Positions 1 to 8,619 of a stretch of DNA of 64,000 bases are shown piece by piece. Under the pieces are notes generated by a model, which saw only the letters and a program-made list of their open reading frames with translations, was not told the origin of the DNA and searched no databases. Position numbers and translations under genes: made by a program. The stretch comes from Variibacter sp. (GTDB taxonomy: Bacteria; Pseudomonadota; Alphaproteobacteria; Rhizobiales; Xanthobacteraceae): positions 1 through 64,000 of the forward strand of contig JADGHE010000005.1 in the NCBI GenBank assembly GCA_019689555.1, in the 5' to 3' direction. Each line of letters begins with the position of its first letter. Position 1 is the stretch's first letter.

Positions 1-30
1 GACCGGCCAAGAAACGGGGGTCGCTTCGCT

Positions 31-789
31 TCAGCCCCGCCCGACGAAGGGCATCTTGGTCGCCATCACGGTCATGAACAGGACGTTCGCGTCGAGCGGC
101 AGGCTCGCCATGTAGGCGACCGCCCGGCCGACATGCTCGGCGTCCATGCGCGGCTCGATCATGTAGGTCCCGTTCGCTTGCGGCACGCCCTCGCCCTCTG
201 CCATGCGTTCGGTGAGGGGCGTCGCGGCGTTTCCGATGTCGATCTGCCCGCAGGCGATGTCGTACTGGCGGCAGTCGAGCGAAGTCGATTTGGTGAGCCC
301 CGTGATCGCATGCTTGGTGGCGGTGTAGGCCACCGAATAGGGGCGCGGCGCATGCGCCGAAATCGAGCCGTTGTTGATGATGCGGCCGCCGCGCGGCGTC
401 TGGTTCTTCATGATCTTGATAGCCTCCTGCGTGCACAGGAACGGCGCGGTGAGGTTGGTCTCCACCACGGCCTGCCACTTCTCGAATTCGAGATCCTCGA
501 GCGGCACCGCGGGCGCGCCGATGCCGGCGTTGTTGAACAGGACGTCGAGGCGGCCGAAGGTCTCCTTCACCTTGGCGAACAGCGCCTTGATCTCCTCGGG
601 CTTGCGCACGTCGGTCGGCACAACGAGCGTCTTTGCGGGCGCGGCCTCCCGCGCCGTCTCCTCGAGTTTTTCCCTGCGACGGCCCGCGAGCGCGACCGCA
701 TAGCCCTCCTTCGCCAGCGCGAGCGCAACCGCCTTGCCCACGCCGGTCCCCGCGCCCGTTACCAAAGCCACCTTCTGCAGCGCAGCCAT
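31..789 (-). CDS. SDR family NAD(P)-dependent oxidoreductase
   Basis: A 252-residue short-chain dehydrogenase/reductase, a normal length for a classical SDR. The N-terminal dinucleotide-binding glycine motif TGAGTGVG lies at about residues 11-18. The NNAG motif comes in mid-protein, followed by the catalytic Ser (NGSISA) and the YTATK active-site Tyr/Lys pair. It should be a soluble cytoplasmic enzyme that oxidises or reduces an alcohol/carbonyl with NAD(P)(H). The substrate cannot be read from sequence. The start is the ATG at 787-789. The gene lies at the window edge, so its downstream partner is unknown. Upstream is the divergence-free gap to the GGDEF-EAL gene on the same strand. The family call is secure; the reaction is not. 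Confidence 0.93.
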   Translation of the reverse strand: MAALQKVALVTGAGTGVGKAVALALAKEGYAVALAGRRREKLEETAREAAPAKTLVVPTDVRKPEEIKALFAKVKETFGRLDVLFNNAGIGAPAVPLEDLEFEKWQAVVETNLTAPFLCTQEAIKIMKNQTPRGGRIINNGSISAHAPRPYSVAYTATKHAITGLTKSTSLDCRQYDIACGQIDIGNAATPLTERMAEGEGVPQANGTYMIEPRMDAEHVGRAVAYMASLPLDANVLFMTVMATKMPFVGRG

Positions 790-925
790 GCGTCACTCCT
801 CTTCGCCGCCTGTTCTCGCGATCGGGCGGCATTCGCGTTGATGACGGACGCGATGATGGCGCTTTCGCCGCAGCGCGCAAGCGCGGCGCGAGGCGGGGAG
901 AGTCCGGAACGGCGGCGCGCGAAGG

Positions 926-3154
926 TCAGCCGGCGACGAGGCGGCGCTGCCGCTCGGGTTCCGTTGCGGGGGCCTGCGTGGCGAGCCGCCGGGCAATTTC
1001 GGTGGCTTCGACCGGATGCCCGAACAGATAGCCCTGCATCGCGTGCACGCCGGCCGCGCGCAGAAAGAGCTGCTGATTGGCGTTCTCCACGCCCTCGGCG
1101 GTCACCTTCATGCCGAGGCCGCGGCCGAGGCTGATGATCGCATGCACGATGGCCGCCGCGTCGGCGGCGCTCTCGATGTTGTTGACGAAGCTGCGGTCGA
1201 TTTTGAGCTTGTCGAAGGGAAAGGTGCGCAGGTAGAGCAGGCTCGAATAGCCGGTGCCGAAGTCGTCGAGCGCGAACTTCACGCCGAGAGTCTTGAGTCG
1301 ACGCATCGCGCTTTCCGCTCCTTCGACATTGCCGAGGAGCGTGCTTTCGGTGAGCTCGAGCTCCAGTCGCCGCGGGTCGAAGCCCGTCTGCTCCAGGATC
1401 CGCTGTACGACCTCGACGAAATCGGGCCGCCGGAACTGCAGGGGCGAGACGTTGACGGCGACCGTCACGTCCGGCCAGATGCGGCCGTCCATGCAGGCGC
1501 GCCGCAGCACCCATTCGCCGAGCGGAATGATGAGCTCGCTCTGCTCCGCCACCGCGATGAACGTCGAGGGCGGGACGAGGCCGCGGACGGGATCGGGCCA
1601 GCGGCACAGCGCCTCCACGCCGATGATCCGTTCGCCGTCGGGGCTGAGCTGCGGCTGATAGGCGATGGCGAGGCCGTTGCGTTCGATCGCGCTGCGCAAA
1701 TCGCGTTCGAGCTGTTTGCGCTGCGTGAGGTCGGCGTTCATCGCCGCGTCATAGATGCAGGCCCGGTTGCGGCCTTCGTTCTTCGCGCGGTACAGCGCCA
1801 TGTCGGCGAAGCGCATGATGTCGGCGCTGTCGCGCGAGTCGCGGTCGACGACGACGATGCCGATGCTCGCGCCGATGACGAGCGTGTGGCCCGCGACGGC
1901 ATAAGGGGCGCTCACGACCGCGATGATGCGCTCGGCGATCTCCTGCAGGTGCCGCTGGTCGGTTGGGCCCCGCGTCAGCACGGCGAATTCGTCCCCGCCG
2001 AGGCGGGCGACGAGGTCCTCGCCGCGCACCGCGCCGCGCAGCCGCTGGGCGACGGCGCCGATCAGCGCGTCCCCGACGTGGTGGCCCAGCGTGTCGTTGA
2101 CGTCCTTGAAATGATCGAGGTCGATGGAGAGCAGGGCCGCCGTGGCGTGGCCCTGCCTGACGTCCCCGATCAGGGCGTCGAGGCGCTCGCCGAACAGCAT
2201 GCGGTTGGGCAGGCCGGACAAGGGATCGTGCATCGCCATGTAGCGCAGCCGATCCTCGCCGGCGGCGATGGTGGCCGTCGTGCGGCGGGCGTAGCGCAGC
2301 ACGAAGCCGGCGAGCGCGACGAAGAAGCCGAGCGCGATGCCGACGAAGGGCAGGGTGTCCCAGATGATCGCCGCGCCCGGCCGGTTGGGAGTCCACGCAA
2401 AACGCGCGATCGTCTCGCCGGCTTGGTTCTTGGGAGCGAAGAAGTTGCTGGCCGGATCGGTCGCTGTCTCGTCGACGAGTCGCAGATCGGGAAGTTCGAG
2501 CTGCTCGCCCACTTCGCGCAGGAAGCCGCTGGAGATGAGCTTGACGATGACCAGGATCGGAGACGAGCGAACGTCGCCGCGGCCGTCGGCGTTCAGCGCC
2601 GCGGCGGCGACGAAGGCGGGCTCGCCTGCGAAGCGTTGCATCCTGGCGGCGCTCCGCGCGGGCGGCGGTTCGTGCAAGGTGCCGCGCATCGTGAGGGGAG
2701 GGCTGCTCGACGCCTCGGGCGTGATCGGGGCGAGAAGCGACGCGATCTCCCGCAGCGCGGCCGCGATTTGGTCAGCGGGCAGGGCGGCGTCGCCGGCCAG
2801 GCGCCGCACGCGTCCGCTCGCGGGGTCGACCACCAGCACCAAGGCGCCGCTGAGGGGCCCCTGAAGGCGCATGCCGATCTGCTGATGGATCCAGTCCGCA
2901 TCCGGCTCGAGCCACAGCCGTTGCAGCGCCTCATCCGCGGCGGCGATGTATTCGGCCTCCCGCAGCAGACGGTTCTGCCGGTCGGCGAGCGCATGCGAGA
3001 TCAAGGTCTGCTCGCGCTCGAGGGCCACCAGATCCGCGCGATGGGCCGACGACACGACGGCCAGCGCGATGCAGACGATGGCGAGCCCGACGACGAGCCA
3101 GATCGGCGCGACGGTGCCACGGCGGGGGCGGCACGGAAAGGGAAGGCCATCCAT
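926..3154 (-). CDS. membrane-bound GGDEF-EAL protein (diguanylate cyclase/phosphodiesterase) with periplasmic sensor region
   Basis: This protein makes and/or degrades cyclic di-GMP at the inner membrane. A first membrane segment near residue 20 and a second about 230 residues later enclose a periplasmic region, probably CHASE4-like by position and size. The GGDEF domain follows with an intact RLGGDEFAVL active site and an RGED inhibitory I-site five residues upstream. The EAL domain has EALCRW, AVNVSPLQF, ELTESTL, DDFGTGYSSL and QGYLFG. Both catalytic sites look complete, so net activity cannot be predicted. I chose the start at 3154 because GAGAGGAG sits nine bases upstream. An in-frame start at 3208 would add 18 residues, but its AAGGGG lies too close. 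A CtrA-like box is upstream at 3324-3338. Confidence 0.93.
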   Translation of the reverse strand: MDGLPFPCRPRRGTVAPIWLVVGLAIVCIALAVVSSAHRADLVALEREQTLISHALADRQNRLLREAEYIAAADEALQRLWLEPDADWIHQQIGMRLQGPLSGALVLVVDPASGRVRRLAGDAALPADQIAAALREIASLLAPITPEASSSPPLTMRGTLHEPPPARSAARMQRFAGEPAFVAAAALNADGRGDVRSSPILVIVKLISSGFLREVGEQLELPDLRLVDETATDPASNFFAPKNQAGETIARFAWTPNRPGAAIIWDTLPFVGIALGFFVALAGFVLRYARRTTATIAAGEDRLRYMAMHDPLSGLPNRMLFGERLDALIGDVRQGHATAALLSIDLDHFKDVNDTLGHHVGDALIGAVAQRLRGAVRGEDLVARLGGDEFAVLTRGPTDQRHLQEIAERIIAVVSAPYAVAGHTLVIGASIGIVVVDRDSRDSADIMRFADMALYRAKNEGRNRACIYDAAMNADLTQRKQLERDLRSAIERNGLAIAYQPQLSPDGERIIGVEALCRWPDPVRGLVPPSTFIAVAEQSELIIPLGEWVLRRACMDGRIWPDVTVAVNVSPLQFRRPDFVEVVQRILEQTGFDPRRLELELTESTLLGNVEGAESAMRRLKTLGVKFALDDFGTGYSSLLYLRTFPFDKLKIDRSFVNNIESAADAAAIVHAIISLGRGLGMKVTAEGVENANQQLFLRAAGVHAMQGYLFGHPVEATEIARRLATQAPATEPERQRRLVAG

Positions 3155-3323
3155 TGCGGGGCGCTCCTCTCCCGAACCTCCCCTCAGCAAGTGCCGCCGC
3201 GCCGACATATCCCCTTTCCGGCATTGCCCGCCGAAACCGTAGAACCAAAAGTTTGTAAAATGCTTGCTGGGGGCATGGACCTGACCGATGCTCGAGTGCG
3301 GGCGGCGATTTTCGATGGTTGCG

Positions 3324-3338
3324 TTAATCGTGCGTAAA
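3324..3338. promoter_or_regulatory. CtrA-like box TTAA-N7-TAAA
   Basis: TTAA, seven bases, TAAA: seven of eight matches to the alphaproteobacterial CtrA consensus TTAA-N7-TTAA. It lies in an AT-richer patch about 170 bp upstream of the GGDEF-EAL start (minus strand). Binding is inferred from motif and position only. The rest of the 3155-3591 gap holds only the weak small ORF listed separately. Confidence 0.35.
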
Positions 3339-3376
3339 GCGGCCTCGCGCGCGCCGACTCGTCGTCAGGAGGCGGG

Positions 3377-3547
3377 ATGGACGCGGTCCGCAATGTGATC
3401 GAAGACGGCGCGCCCGCCCGGCCGCGGCGCCGACGCCGGGCGTGGCCGGCCGGCGCAATTCTCCGGCTCGGCCGTTTCTCGACAGGCCGTGCAGGCCTCG
3501 CGGACAGCGCCGGCAGGGTCGCCTGCCGCGCGCGCCGAGACGCTTGA
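3377..3547 (+). CDS. possible small Arg-rich ORF (56 aa), doubtful
   Basis: An ATG at 3377 follows AGGAGG (3367-3372) by four bases and opens a 56-codon frame rich in Arg, Ala and Gly that ends at TGA 3547, 50 bp before the molybdopterin-binding gene. There is no recognisable domain, signal or membrane segment. The Arg-rich composition is what any frame in GC-rich DNA gives. The good Shine-Dalgarno sequence is the only support, so it may equally be a noncoding leader of the next gene. Confidence 0.2.
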   Translation: MDAVRNVIEDGAPARPRRRRRAWPAGAILRLGRFSTGRAGLADSAGRVACRARRDA

Positions 3548-3597
3548 GCGGCGGCAGCGGGCGCGTTAGACGAGCCCGACGACACTGGGGGATGTCC

Positions 3598-4362
3598 ATG
3601 CAGGCCCAAATCGACGCCACGCCCGAAATCGTCACCGCCGGCCTTCTGGTGATCGGCGACGAGATTCTTTCGGGACGCACGAAGGACAAGAACATCGGCT
3701 ACATCGCGGAGTATTTGACGAATATCGGCATCGACCTGCGGGAAGCGCGAATCGTGCCGGACGTCGAGGAGGAGATCGTCGACGCTCTCGACGCCATGCG
3801 GGTCCGCTACACCTATGTGTTCACGACCGGCGGCATCGGGCCGACGCATGACGACATCACCGCCGATGCCGTCGCCAAGGCGTTCGGCGTGCCGCTGCGG
3901 GTCGATCCGCGCGCGGTCGCGCTCCTGCAGCAGCGGTTCGGCACCGCCCCGCTCAACGAAGCGCGCCTGCGGATGGCGCGCATTCCCGAGGGCGGGGAGC
4001 TGATCCACAACAAGGTGTCGGGCGCGCCGGGCTTTCGCATCGGTAATGTCTTCGTCATGGCTGGCATTCCGAACGTCATGCAGGCGATGCTCGACGAGGT
4101 GGCGCCGACCTTGAAGACGGGGGTCAAGGTGCTGTCCCATTCGATCCGCGCGGACGCGCGCGAGGGAGACATCGGCACCCCGCTCGGAGAGATCGCCAAG
4201 CAGTATCCCGGCGTCTCGATCGGCAGCTACCCGTTCTTCGACGAGGCCCGCGGGCCGAACACCAACATCGTGATCCGTTCGCGCGACCCCTCCCTGCTCG
4301 CGGCGGCCGCCCAGGCGGTCGAGGCGATGCTGGCGCAGGTGCGCGCTCAGCGGCCGGCGTGA
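3598..4362 (+). CDS. CinA-type competence/damage-inducible, molybdopterin-binding domain protein
   Basis: A 254-residue protein of the MoCF_biosynth (COG1058) family, the N-terminal half of CinA without the C-terminal NMN deamidase domain. Visible marks are [17 protein letters not shown] near the N-terminus, [11 protein letters not shown] about 70-80 residues in, and a late [13 protein letters not shown] segment, all standard for the family. The fold binds molybdopterin-like or nucleotide ligands, but the cellular role of stand-alone members is not settled. Of two nearby ATGs (3592 and 3598), the second has GGGGG at the proper six-base distance. It is followed after about 80 bp by the phosphoribosyltransferase gene on the same strand, so the two are probably co-transcribed. 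Confidence 0.88.
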   Translation: MQAQIDATPEIVTAGLLVIGDEILSGRTKDKNIGYIAEYLTNIGIDLREARIVPDVEEEIVDALDAMRVRYTYVFTTGGIGPTHDDITADAVAKAFGVPLRVDPRAVALLQQRFGTAPLNEARLRMARIPEGGELIHNKVSGAPGFRIGNVFVMAGIPNVMQAMLDEVAPTLKTGVKVLSHSIRADAREGDIGTPLGEIAKQYPGVSIGSYPFFDEARGPNTNIVIRSRDPSLLAAAAQAVEAMLAQVRAQRPA

Positions 4363-4441
4363 TCCCGTGGTCACGGGCCCAGGCGACGGCTGCACGGCGA
4401 AAGCGACGGATCCCGTGATGCGCTTCGAAAGGCAGACCGCC

Positions 4442-4978
4442 ATGCAGCCGCACCAGCCGCGCCAGACACAGCAGCCGCACCCGCAACCCGAGAAGGCTTT
4501 CCCGGTCTCGTGGGACCAGTTCCACCGCGACGCGCGCGCTTTGGCGTGGCGTCTCAGCGATGCCGGTCCCTTCCGCGCCATCGTGTGCATCACGCGCGGG
4601 GGGCTCGTTCCGGCGGCGATTGTCGCGCGCGAACTCGACATCCGCGTGATCGAAACGGTGTGCGTCGCGAGCTACCAGCACACCGAACCGACGGACCTCA
4701 CCGTGCTCAAAGGCATTGCGCACGACGTGGTGGCGGTCGGCGGCGGGGAGGGGGAGGGCGTGCTCATCGTGGACGATCTCGTCGACACCGGCCGCACCGC
4801 GCGCATCGTCCGTCAGATGCTGCCGCGCGCGCACTTCGCCACCGTCTATGCCAAGCCTATGGGGCGTCCGATGGTCGACACCTTCATCACCGAGGTGTCG
4901 CAGGACACGTGGATCTATTTCCCCTGGGACACGGGCCTCGCCTTTCTGCCGCCGATCCGAACCGGCGGGGGGCCGTGA
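4442..4978 (+). CDS. gpt: xanthine(-guanine) phosphoribosyltransferase
   Basis: Purine salvage enzyme that transfers the 5-phosphoribosyl group of PRPP to xanthine/guanine. The type I PRTase PRPP-binding motif is clear ([14 protein letters not shown], around residue 108). It is preceded by the RGGLVPA loop and followed by a C-terminal WIYFPWD segment typical of bacterial Gpt. The start at 4442 has AAGG nine bases upstream and gives 178 residues. An earlier in-frame start at 4367 would add 25 Gln/Thr-rich residues without homology signals. The N-terminus still carries a Gln/Pro/His-rich tail not found in E. coli Gpt (152 aa). It lies just before tRNA-Leu. Confidence 0.88.
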   Translation: MQPHQPRQTQQPHPQPEKAFPVSWDQFHRDARALAWRLSDAGPFRAIVCITRGGLVPAAIVARELDIRVIETVCVASYQHTEPTDLTVLKGIAHDVVAVGGGEGEGVLIVDDLVDTGRTARIVRQMLPRAHFATVYAKPMGRPMVDTFITEVSQDTWIYFPWDTGLAFLPPIRTGGGP

Positions 4979-5091
4979 CGCACGCCGCCAGGCGCAGCGA
5001 TTCGCGGCAATTCCGCGCGCTGTTCCGTCCGCGCGCAGGCTGCGCCGCTTTGTCGCCTCGCCAGGCGGCGTGGTACAGATGCGCCGGGCCT

Positions 5092-5177
5092 GCGGACGTG
5101 GCGGAACGGTAGACGCAACGGACTTAAAATCCGTTGGGGGTTTCCCCGTGCGGGTTCGAGTCCCGCCGTCCGCACCA
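5092..5177 (+). tRNA. tRNA-Leu (anticodon UAA)
   Basis: A class II tRNA of 86 nt with encoded CCA. The acceptor arm GCGGACG pairs with CGTCCGC before A-CCA. The anticodon stem ACGGA/TCCGT encloses the loop CTTAAAA, giving anticodon TAA. The variable arm is long (GGGG..CCCC), as in tRNA-Leu. The T arm is GCGGG-TTCGAGT-CCCGC. It lies immediately upstream of the lasso-peptide block, a common position for integrated DNA, but I found no second copy of its 3' end in the window. Confidence 0.95.
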
Positions 5178-5319
5178 GTGCCGGACAGGCGTCGTAAACG
5201 CCGCAATCCCCTGACAACGCAGTTTTTCCGGTTCACGGCAGCGGCCGACGATTGAGCGGGCCGCGGCCGAGTGCGTGCCCACAGTCTCACCGCCCCGTGC
5301 GCTCGCAACCCGAGCGCGC

Positions 5320-5445
5320 ATTGCACCCCCATTTTGCTCGCAATGCGTTTGGTGTTTGCAATTGCTCCTTATGGTTGCGCATGTCCGCGTTGTATGTTCT
5401 ACTTATGCGGTAAACGCCGTTTAACACCATGCGGAGGTTGTAATA
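5320..5445 (+). promoter_or_regulatory. AT-rich promoter region of the putative lasso precursor gene
   Basis: Within otherwise GC-rich DNA, this stretch between tRNA-Leu and 5446 is clearly richer in A/T, with TTTGCAATTGC, TTGTATG and TTTAACACC runs. It ends in GCGGAGG, whose GGAGG (5433-5437) stands eight bases before the ATG at 5446. It most likely holds the promoter and ribosome-binding site of the precursor gene. I cannot assign exact -35/-10 boxes with confidence. Confidence 0.4.
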
Positions 5446-5616
5446 ATGGCGCGCAATGGCCCTTCCTTGTCCGGTGAGCCGCACGCAGCCGAAACCGAAG
5501 GTTGTGGTCGGGTTCGACGCCCCTGGAGGTCTCCGGTTCTCGCCGAACTGAAGACGGTGTCCGCAGCCGAAACCGGCCTTCTCGTCGGCACGGAGCTGGT
5601 GGTCCTCCTGTCGTAG
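5446..5616 (+). CDS. putative lasso peptide precursor (A protein), 56 aa
   Basis: A short ORF with a strong Shine-Dalgarno sequence (GGAGG, eight-base spacing) beside lasso B2, C, kinase and B1 genes. Residues 27-32 read WRSPVL, which fits the YxxPxL leader motif bound by B1 proteins with Trp in place of Tyr. Fourteen residues after that Pro comes Gly44, where lasso cores usually begin. The proposed core is GLLVGTELVVLLS: Gly1 would close on Glu7, a seven-residue ring as in xanthomonins, leaving a six-residue tail ending in Ser. The leader ends Glu-Thr, so Thr is at -1 rather than the usual -2, and the canonical Gly after PxL is Lys. The C-terminal Ser matches the acceptor of paeninodin-type lasso kinases. 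The assignment is inferred; the cleavage site and ring need mass data. Confidence 0.6.
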   Translation: MARNGPSLSGEPHAAETEGCGRVRRPWRSPVLAELKTVSAAETGLLVGTELVVLLS

Positions 5617-5668
5617 GAGCGTCCCGGCGGGCCCCGCCCGCCTGCGTCGGGCGTGTGGGGCGCAAGCA

Positions 5669-5707
5669 GGCCCCGTGCGGGGACCGCCCCTCTCTCCGCA
5701 CGGGGCC
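5669..5707. terminator. 12-bp inverted repeat between precursor and B2 gene
   Basis: GGCCCCGTGCGG (5669-5680) and its exact complement CCGCACGGGGCC (5696-5707) flank a 15-base loop. The hairpin lies 52 bp after the precursor stop and 117 bp before the end of the convergent B2 gene, where a two-way terminator would sit. There is no T-tract on either side, so Rho-independent termination is not assured. Confidence 0.4.
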
Positions 5708-5823
5708 GGCGCCCGGTCAGCCGCCGCTCTCGCCGGGTGGACGAGCTCCTTTTCTCCCAGGTTTTGCAAGAAGCGGCCGGACAGGCACGGCAGATGCGTT
5801 TGATGTCGCTCGGACGCGCCTTT

Positions 5824-6324
5824 TCAACCGCTTGCGCTGCGGCCGATGCCCCGCTCGGTCCGCGGCAGGCCGCCGGCAGGGCCGTAGCGCGCGATGACCG
5901 TGAATTGATCGGCGATCTCGCCGCCGACGAGCGCGCGGCCGGCGACGCTCAGCCATGCATGGAGTTCGGCGCCGCCTTCAGTCGCGGCGGTGCGGCGGAT
6001 GCCGACACAAAGAGTGCTCGCGACGTTGCGCCGCGCCAGCATCCATTTCGCGGCCATGGCCCGCGGCAGGCATACGGCGTCCCAGGGCAGGAGGCGCGCC
6101 GCCTGCGCAACCGCCCAGGCGACGAGTTGCGGCTCCTCCCGATCTTCGCGCGCGGTGTCGGGCTCGGCCTCTCCCCGGATCGGCCCGAGCAGCGGCGCCC
6201 AGCGCCGATAGGGAACGATTTTGACCATCGCCTGCGCCGCAACGAGCAGAAGGACGGCTTCACAAAGCGCGAGCTTGCGCGCGAAAGGCAGAGCGAGAAA
6301 CCGGACAACCCGAGCAAAAAGCAT
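5824..6324 (-). CDS. lasso peptide biosynthesis B2 protein (leader peptidase)
   Basis: A 166-residue protein with the transglutaminase-like cysteine-protease fold of lasso B2 enzymes, which remove the leader before cyclisation. The Cys-containing motif DAVCLPRAMAAKWML and, about 40 residues later, the His motif ELHAWLSV have the family spacing, with a further acidic residue near the C-terminus. The N-terminus has a hydrophobic stretch (LCEAVLLLVAAQAMV), also common in B2 proteins. It is encoded convergently to the precursor and divergently from the cyclase across a 266-bp gap. The start at 6322-6324 is the only good ATG. It needs the separate PqqD-like B1 protein encoded at 11096 to find the leader. 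Confidence 0.87.
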   Translation of the reverse strand: MLFARVVRFLALPFARKLALCEAVLLLVAAQAMVKIVPYRRWAPLLGPIRGEAEPDTAREDREEPQLVAWAVAQAARLLPWDAVCLPRAMAAKWMLARRNVASTLCVGIRRTAATEGGAELHAWLSVAGRALVGGEIADQFTVIARYGPAGGLPRTERGIGRSASG

Positions 6325-6590
6325 GGCAAAACCTTTGTCGCGCCTTTCGCAAAATCAGCTCGCGAAGCTTTTAGCGGCCGGGGCCCCGCGCGCACGAGCA
6401 TCACCATAACGCGTCGAAAAGCCCGGTGCCAACCGCGGCGCGCGGTTTTGCACGTGTCGCGCGCGGGCTCGCCGCGGCTTTCCTTGCAGCGTCGCGGCGG
6501 GCTCGTGCTCGGTTTTGCGAATCGTTCGGCAGAAGTTTTCCGTTCCTATGTCCGCCTTTTGCCATTGGCCAATATGGGGGTTGTCGGCAC

Positions 6591-8573
6591 ATGAGCGGCA
6601 TCGGCGCCGTATTTCACCGCGACGGGCGGCCGGCGGGCCGCGACGAGATCACGCGCATGGCGCGCGCGCTCGCGATCTATGGTCCCGAACGCCAAGCCAT
6701 CAGCACCGCCGGCTCCATCGCCTTCGCCTACACGCATTTCAGCAACACGCCGGAGTCGCGCTTCGAGCAGCAGCCGCTCGGCGGAGGCGGCGGCCGTTTC
6801 ATGATGGTGTTCGACGGGCGTTTGGACAATCGGGAGGAACTCGCCGAACAGCTCGGCATCGGGGCGCCCGATCTTGCGCTGCTCAGCGACTCGGCGATCG
6901 CCATGCGCTGCTGGGAAAAGTGGAGGCTCTCCGCCCCCGAGCGATGGATCGGAGAATTTGCGGTTATCATATGGGACAAGGCGGAGCGGCAGCTTGTGGC
7001 CGCGCGCGACCCGTTCGGGCTCCGCACCCTCAGCTTCCATGCGTCGCCGACGCGGCTTGTCCTCGCCTCGGCGCCGAAAGGCGTGTTCGCCGCGGGCGGA
7101 GTGCCGCGCGCGCTCGACGAGCAGAAGATTGCCGACGCCCTGGTGCATCTCTACAGCGACGTTTCGCGAAGTTTTTTCAAGGATGTCCAGCGGCTTGCGC
7201 CGGCTCATCTGCTGATCGCCGACGGCAGGAAACTGGAAATCCGGCGCTACTGGTCTGCGGAGAATCTGCCGGAGGTGCGGCTGCCGCGGGACGATGATTA
7301 CGTGGAGGCTGCGCGCGAGCTGTTGGCGCGCGCCACCAAGGCGCAGCTCCGCAGCGCCGGCCGCGTCGGTGCGCTGATGAGCGGCGGCCTCGACTCGCCG
7401 GCGGTGGCGATCACGGCGCTGTCCCATCTTCAAAGCGCGGGCGAAACTCTGCCGGTCTTCACCTGGGTGCCCGAGCCCGGATGGGACGGCCTGGCTCCGG
7501 AGTTCAGCTACGGCGACGAGACGCCCTACGTGCAGGCGATCGCCGCGATGCATCCCGGCCTCGAGGTTCACTTCGTGCGCGCCGAGGGCCTCGGTCACTA
7601 CCACCTGCTGGACGAATTCATCCGTGCCGCCGAGGTGACGCCGCGCAACGCCCTCAATATGTGCTGGGTGCACGACATTCACGCCCGAGCGCGGAGTCAG
7701 GGAATTTGCGTGCTGCTGTGCGGCGCGGTCGGAAACGTCACGCTGAGCTGGAGCGGCATGGGCGCATGTATCGAGCTCTGGCGACAGCGGCGTTTTCGCG
7801 CGCTCGCGCGGGAGCTGACGGCAGGGGCGCGGACACCGGTCGACGTCGCGCTCAACATCTGGCGGGACCTGCTGCATCCGCTGGGGCCGGACTGGCTGTT
7901 CGCCTTGCGCTCGAGGCTGCTCGATCCTCACGTTCGGGGGCCGCGTTGGCGCCGCTTTTCGGCGATCAACCCGGCTTACGCCGAGCGCATGCACATTGCG
8001 GAACGCGCAGCGCACTTCGGGTTCAACTTCTTCGGCAAGCTGCCGAGCGACCTGCGGGCGCTGCGGCGCGGCGTGCTGACCGACGGCGCGATTCTCGAAC
8101 TGGGCGACGCGGCGCAAGGGCTGCGCGCGCTGCACGGCATCGAGATGCGCGATCCGATGTGCGACCGGCGCCTGGTCGAATGGTCGCTCGGCGTGCCGGA
8201 GGAGCAGTTCCGGCGCAACGGCGTGAGGCGCTGGCTCATCAAGCGCATGATGAAGGGGCGCCTGCCCGAGTCGGTGCTGCGCAATCCCCGCAAGGGACGG
8301 CAGACGGTCGACTGGCATTGCCGGATGACGCGCGATCTGCCGCGCATCAAGAAGGATCTCGATCGGCTAGAGGCGGATCCCAACACCGCGCGCATGATCG
8401 ACATCCCCCGGCTGCGCCGCCTGCTCGACGATTGGCCCGAGCGCACGGTGATTTCGCGCTTCGACGACCGCAGCTTCTTCCTGCCGGTCATTGTGCCGAT
8501 GACGCTCGCCGCAGGCCATTTCGTGCGCTGGGTCAATGGCGCCAACGATCCGGCGCTCGAGCAGGGGATTTGA
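6591..8573 (+). CDS. asparagine synthetase-like lasso cyclase (C protein)
   Basis: A 660-residue AsnB homologue. The N-terminal half is a glutaminase-type Ntn domain beginning MSGIGAVF: the catalytic Cys2 of true asparagine synthetases (MCGI) is Ser, so ammonia release from Gln is not expected. The C-terminal half has the ATP pyrophosphatase loop ALMSGGLDSPAVA. In lasso pathways such proteins adenylate the Asp/Glu side chain and close the macrolactam onto the core N-terminus. The start at 6591 follows GGGGG by ten bases and aligns with the conserved SGI N-terminus. Between it and the B2 gene is a shared divergent promoter region. An ordinary Asn synthetase is unlikely given the Cys loss and the neighbours. 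Confidence 0.88.
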   Translation: MSGIGAVFHRDGRPAGRDEITRMARALAIYGPERQAISTAGSIAFAYTHFSNTPESRFEQQPLGGGGGRFMMVFDGRLDNREELAEQLGIGAPDLALLSDSAIAMRCWEKWRLSAPERWIGEFAVIIWDKAERQLVAARDPFGLRTLSFHASPTRLVLASAPKGVFAAGGVPRALDEQKIADALVHLYSDVSRSFFKDVQRLAPAHLLIADGRKLEIRRYWSAENLPEVRLPRDDDYVEAARELLARATKAQLRSAGRVGALMSGGLDSPAVAITALSHLQSAGETLPVFTWVPEPGWDGLAPEFSYGDETPYVQAIAAMHPGLEVHFVRAEGLGHYHLLDEFIRAAEVTPRNALNMCWVHDIHARARSQGICVLLCGAVGNVTLSWSGMGACIELWRQRRFRALARELTAGARTPVDVALNIWRDLLHPLGPDWLFALRSRLLDPHVRGPRWRRFSAINPAYAERMHIAERAAHFGFNFFGKLPSDLRALRRGVLTDGAILELGDAAQGLRALHGIEMRDPMCDRRLVEWSLGVPEEQFRRNGVRRWLIKRMMKGRLPESVLRNPRKGRQTVDWHCRMTRDLPRIKKDLDRLEADPNTARMIDIPRLRRLLDDWPERTVISRFDDRSFFLPVIVPMTLAAGHFVRWVNGANDPALEQGI

Positions 8574-8619
8574 ACAGGTGGAGAAGGCTCGCCGCAGCGC
8601 GGGGCGAGGGGCGGACGCG

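Noticed and set aside
1016-3337. 773-codon plus-strand frame antisense to the GGDEF-EAL gene
   Set aside because: It has no domain match and mirrors the real gene; such open antisense frames are expected in GC-rich DNA.
5456-5551. 31-codon ORF in another frame inside the precursor (starts ATG 5456)
   Set aside because: It lacks a Shine-Dalgarno sequence and its Gly/Asp spacing (Asp at core position 3) does not allow a lasso ring.
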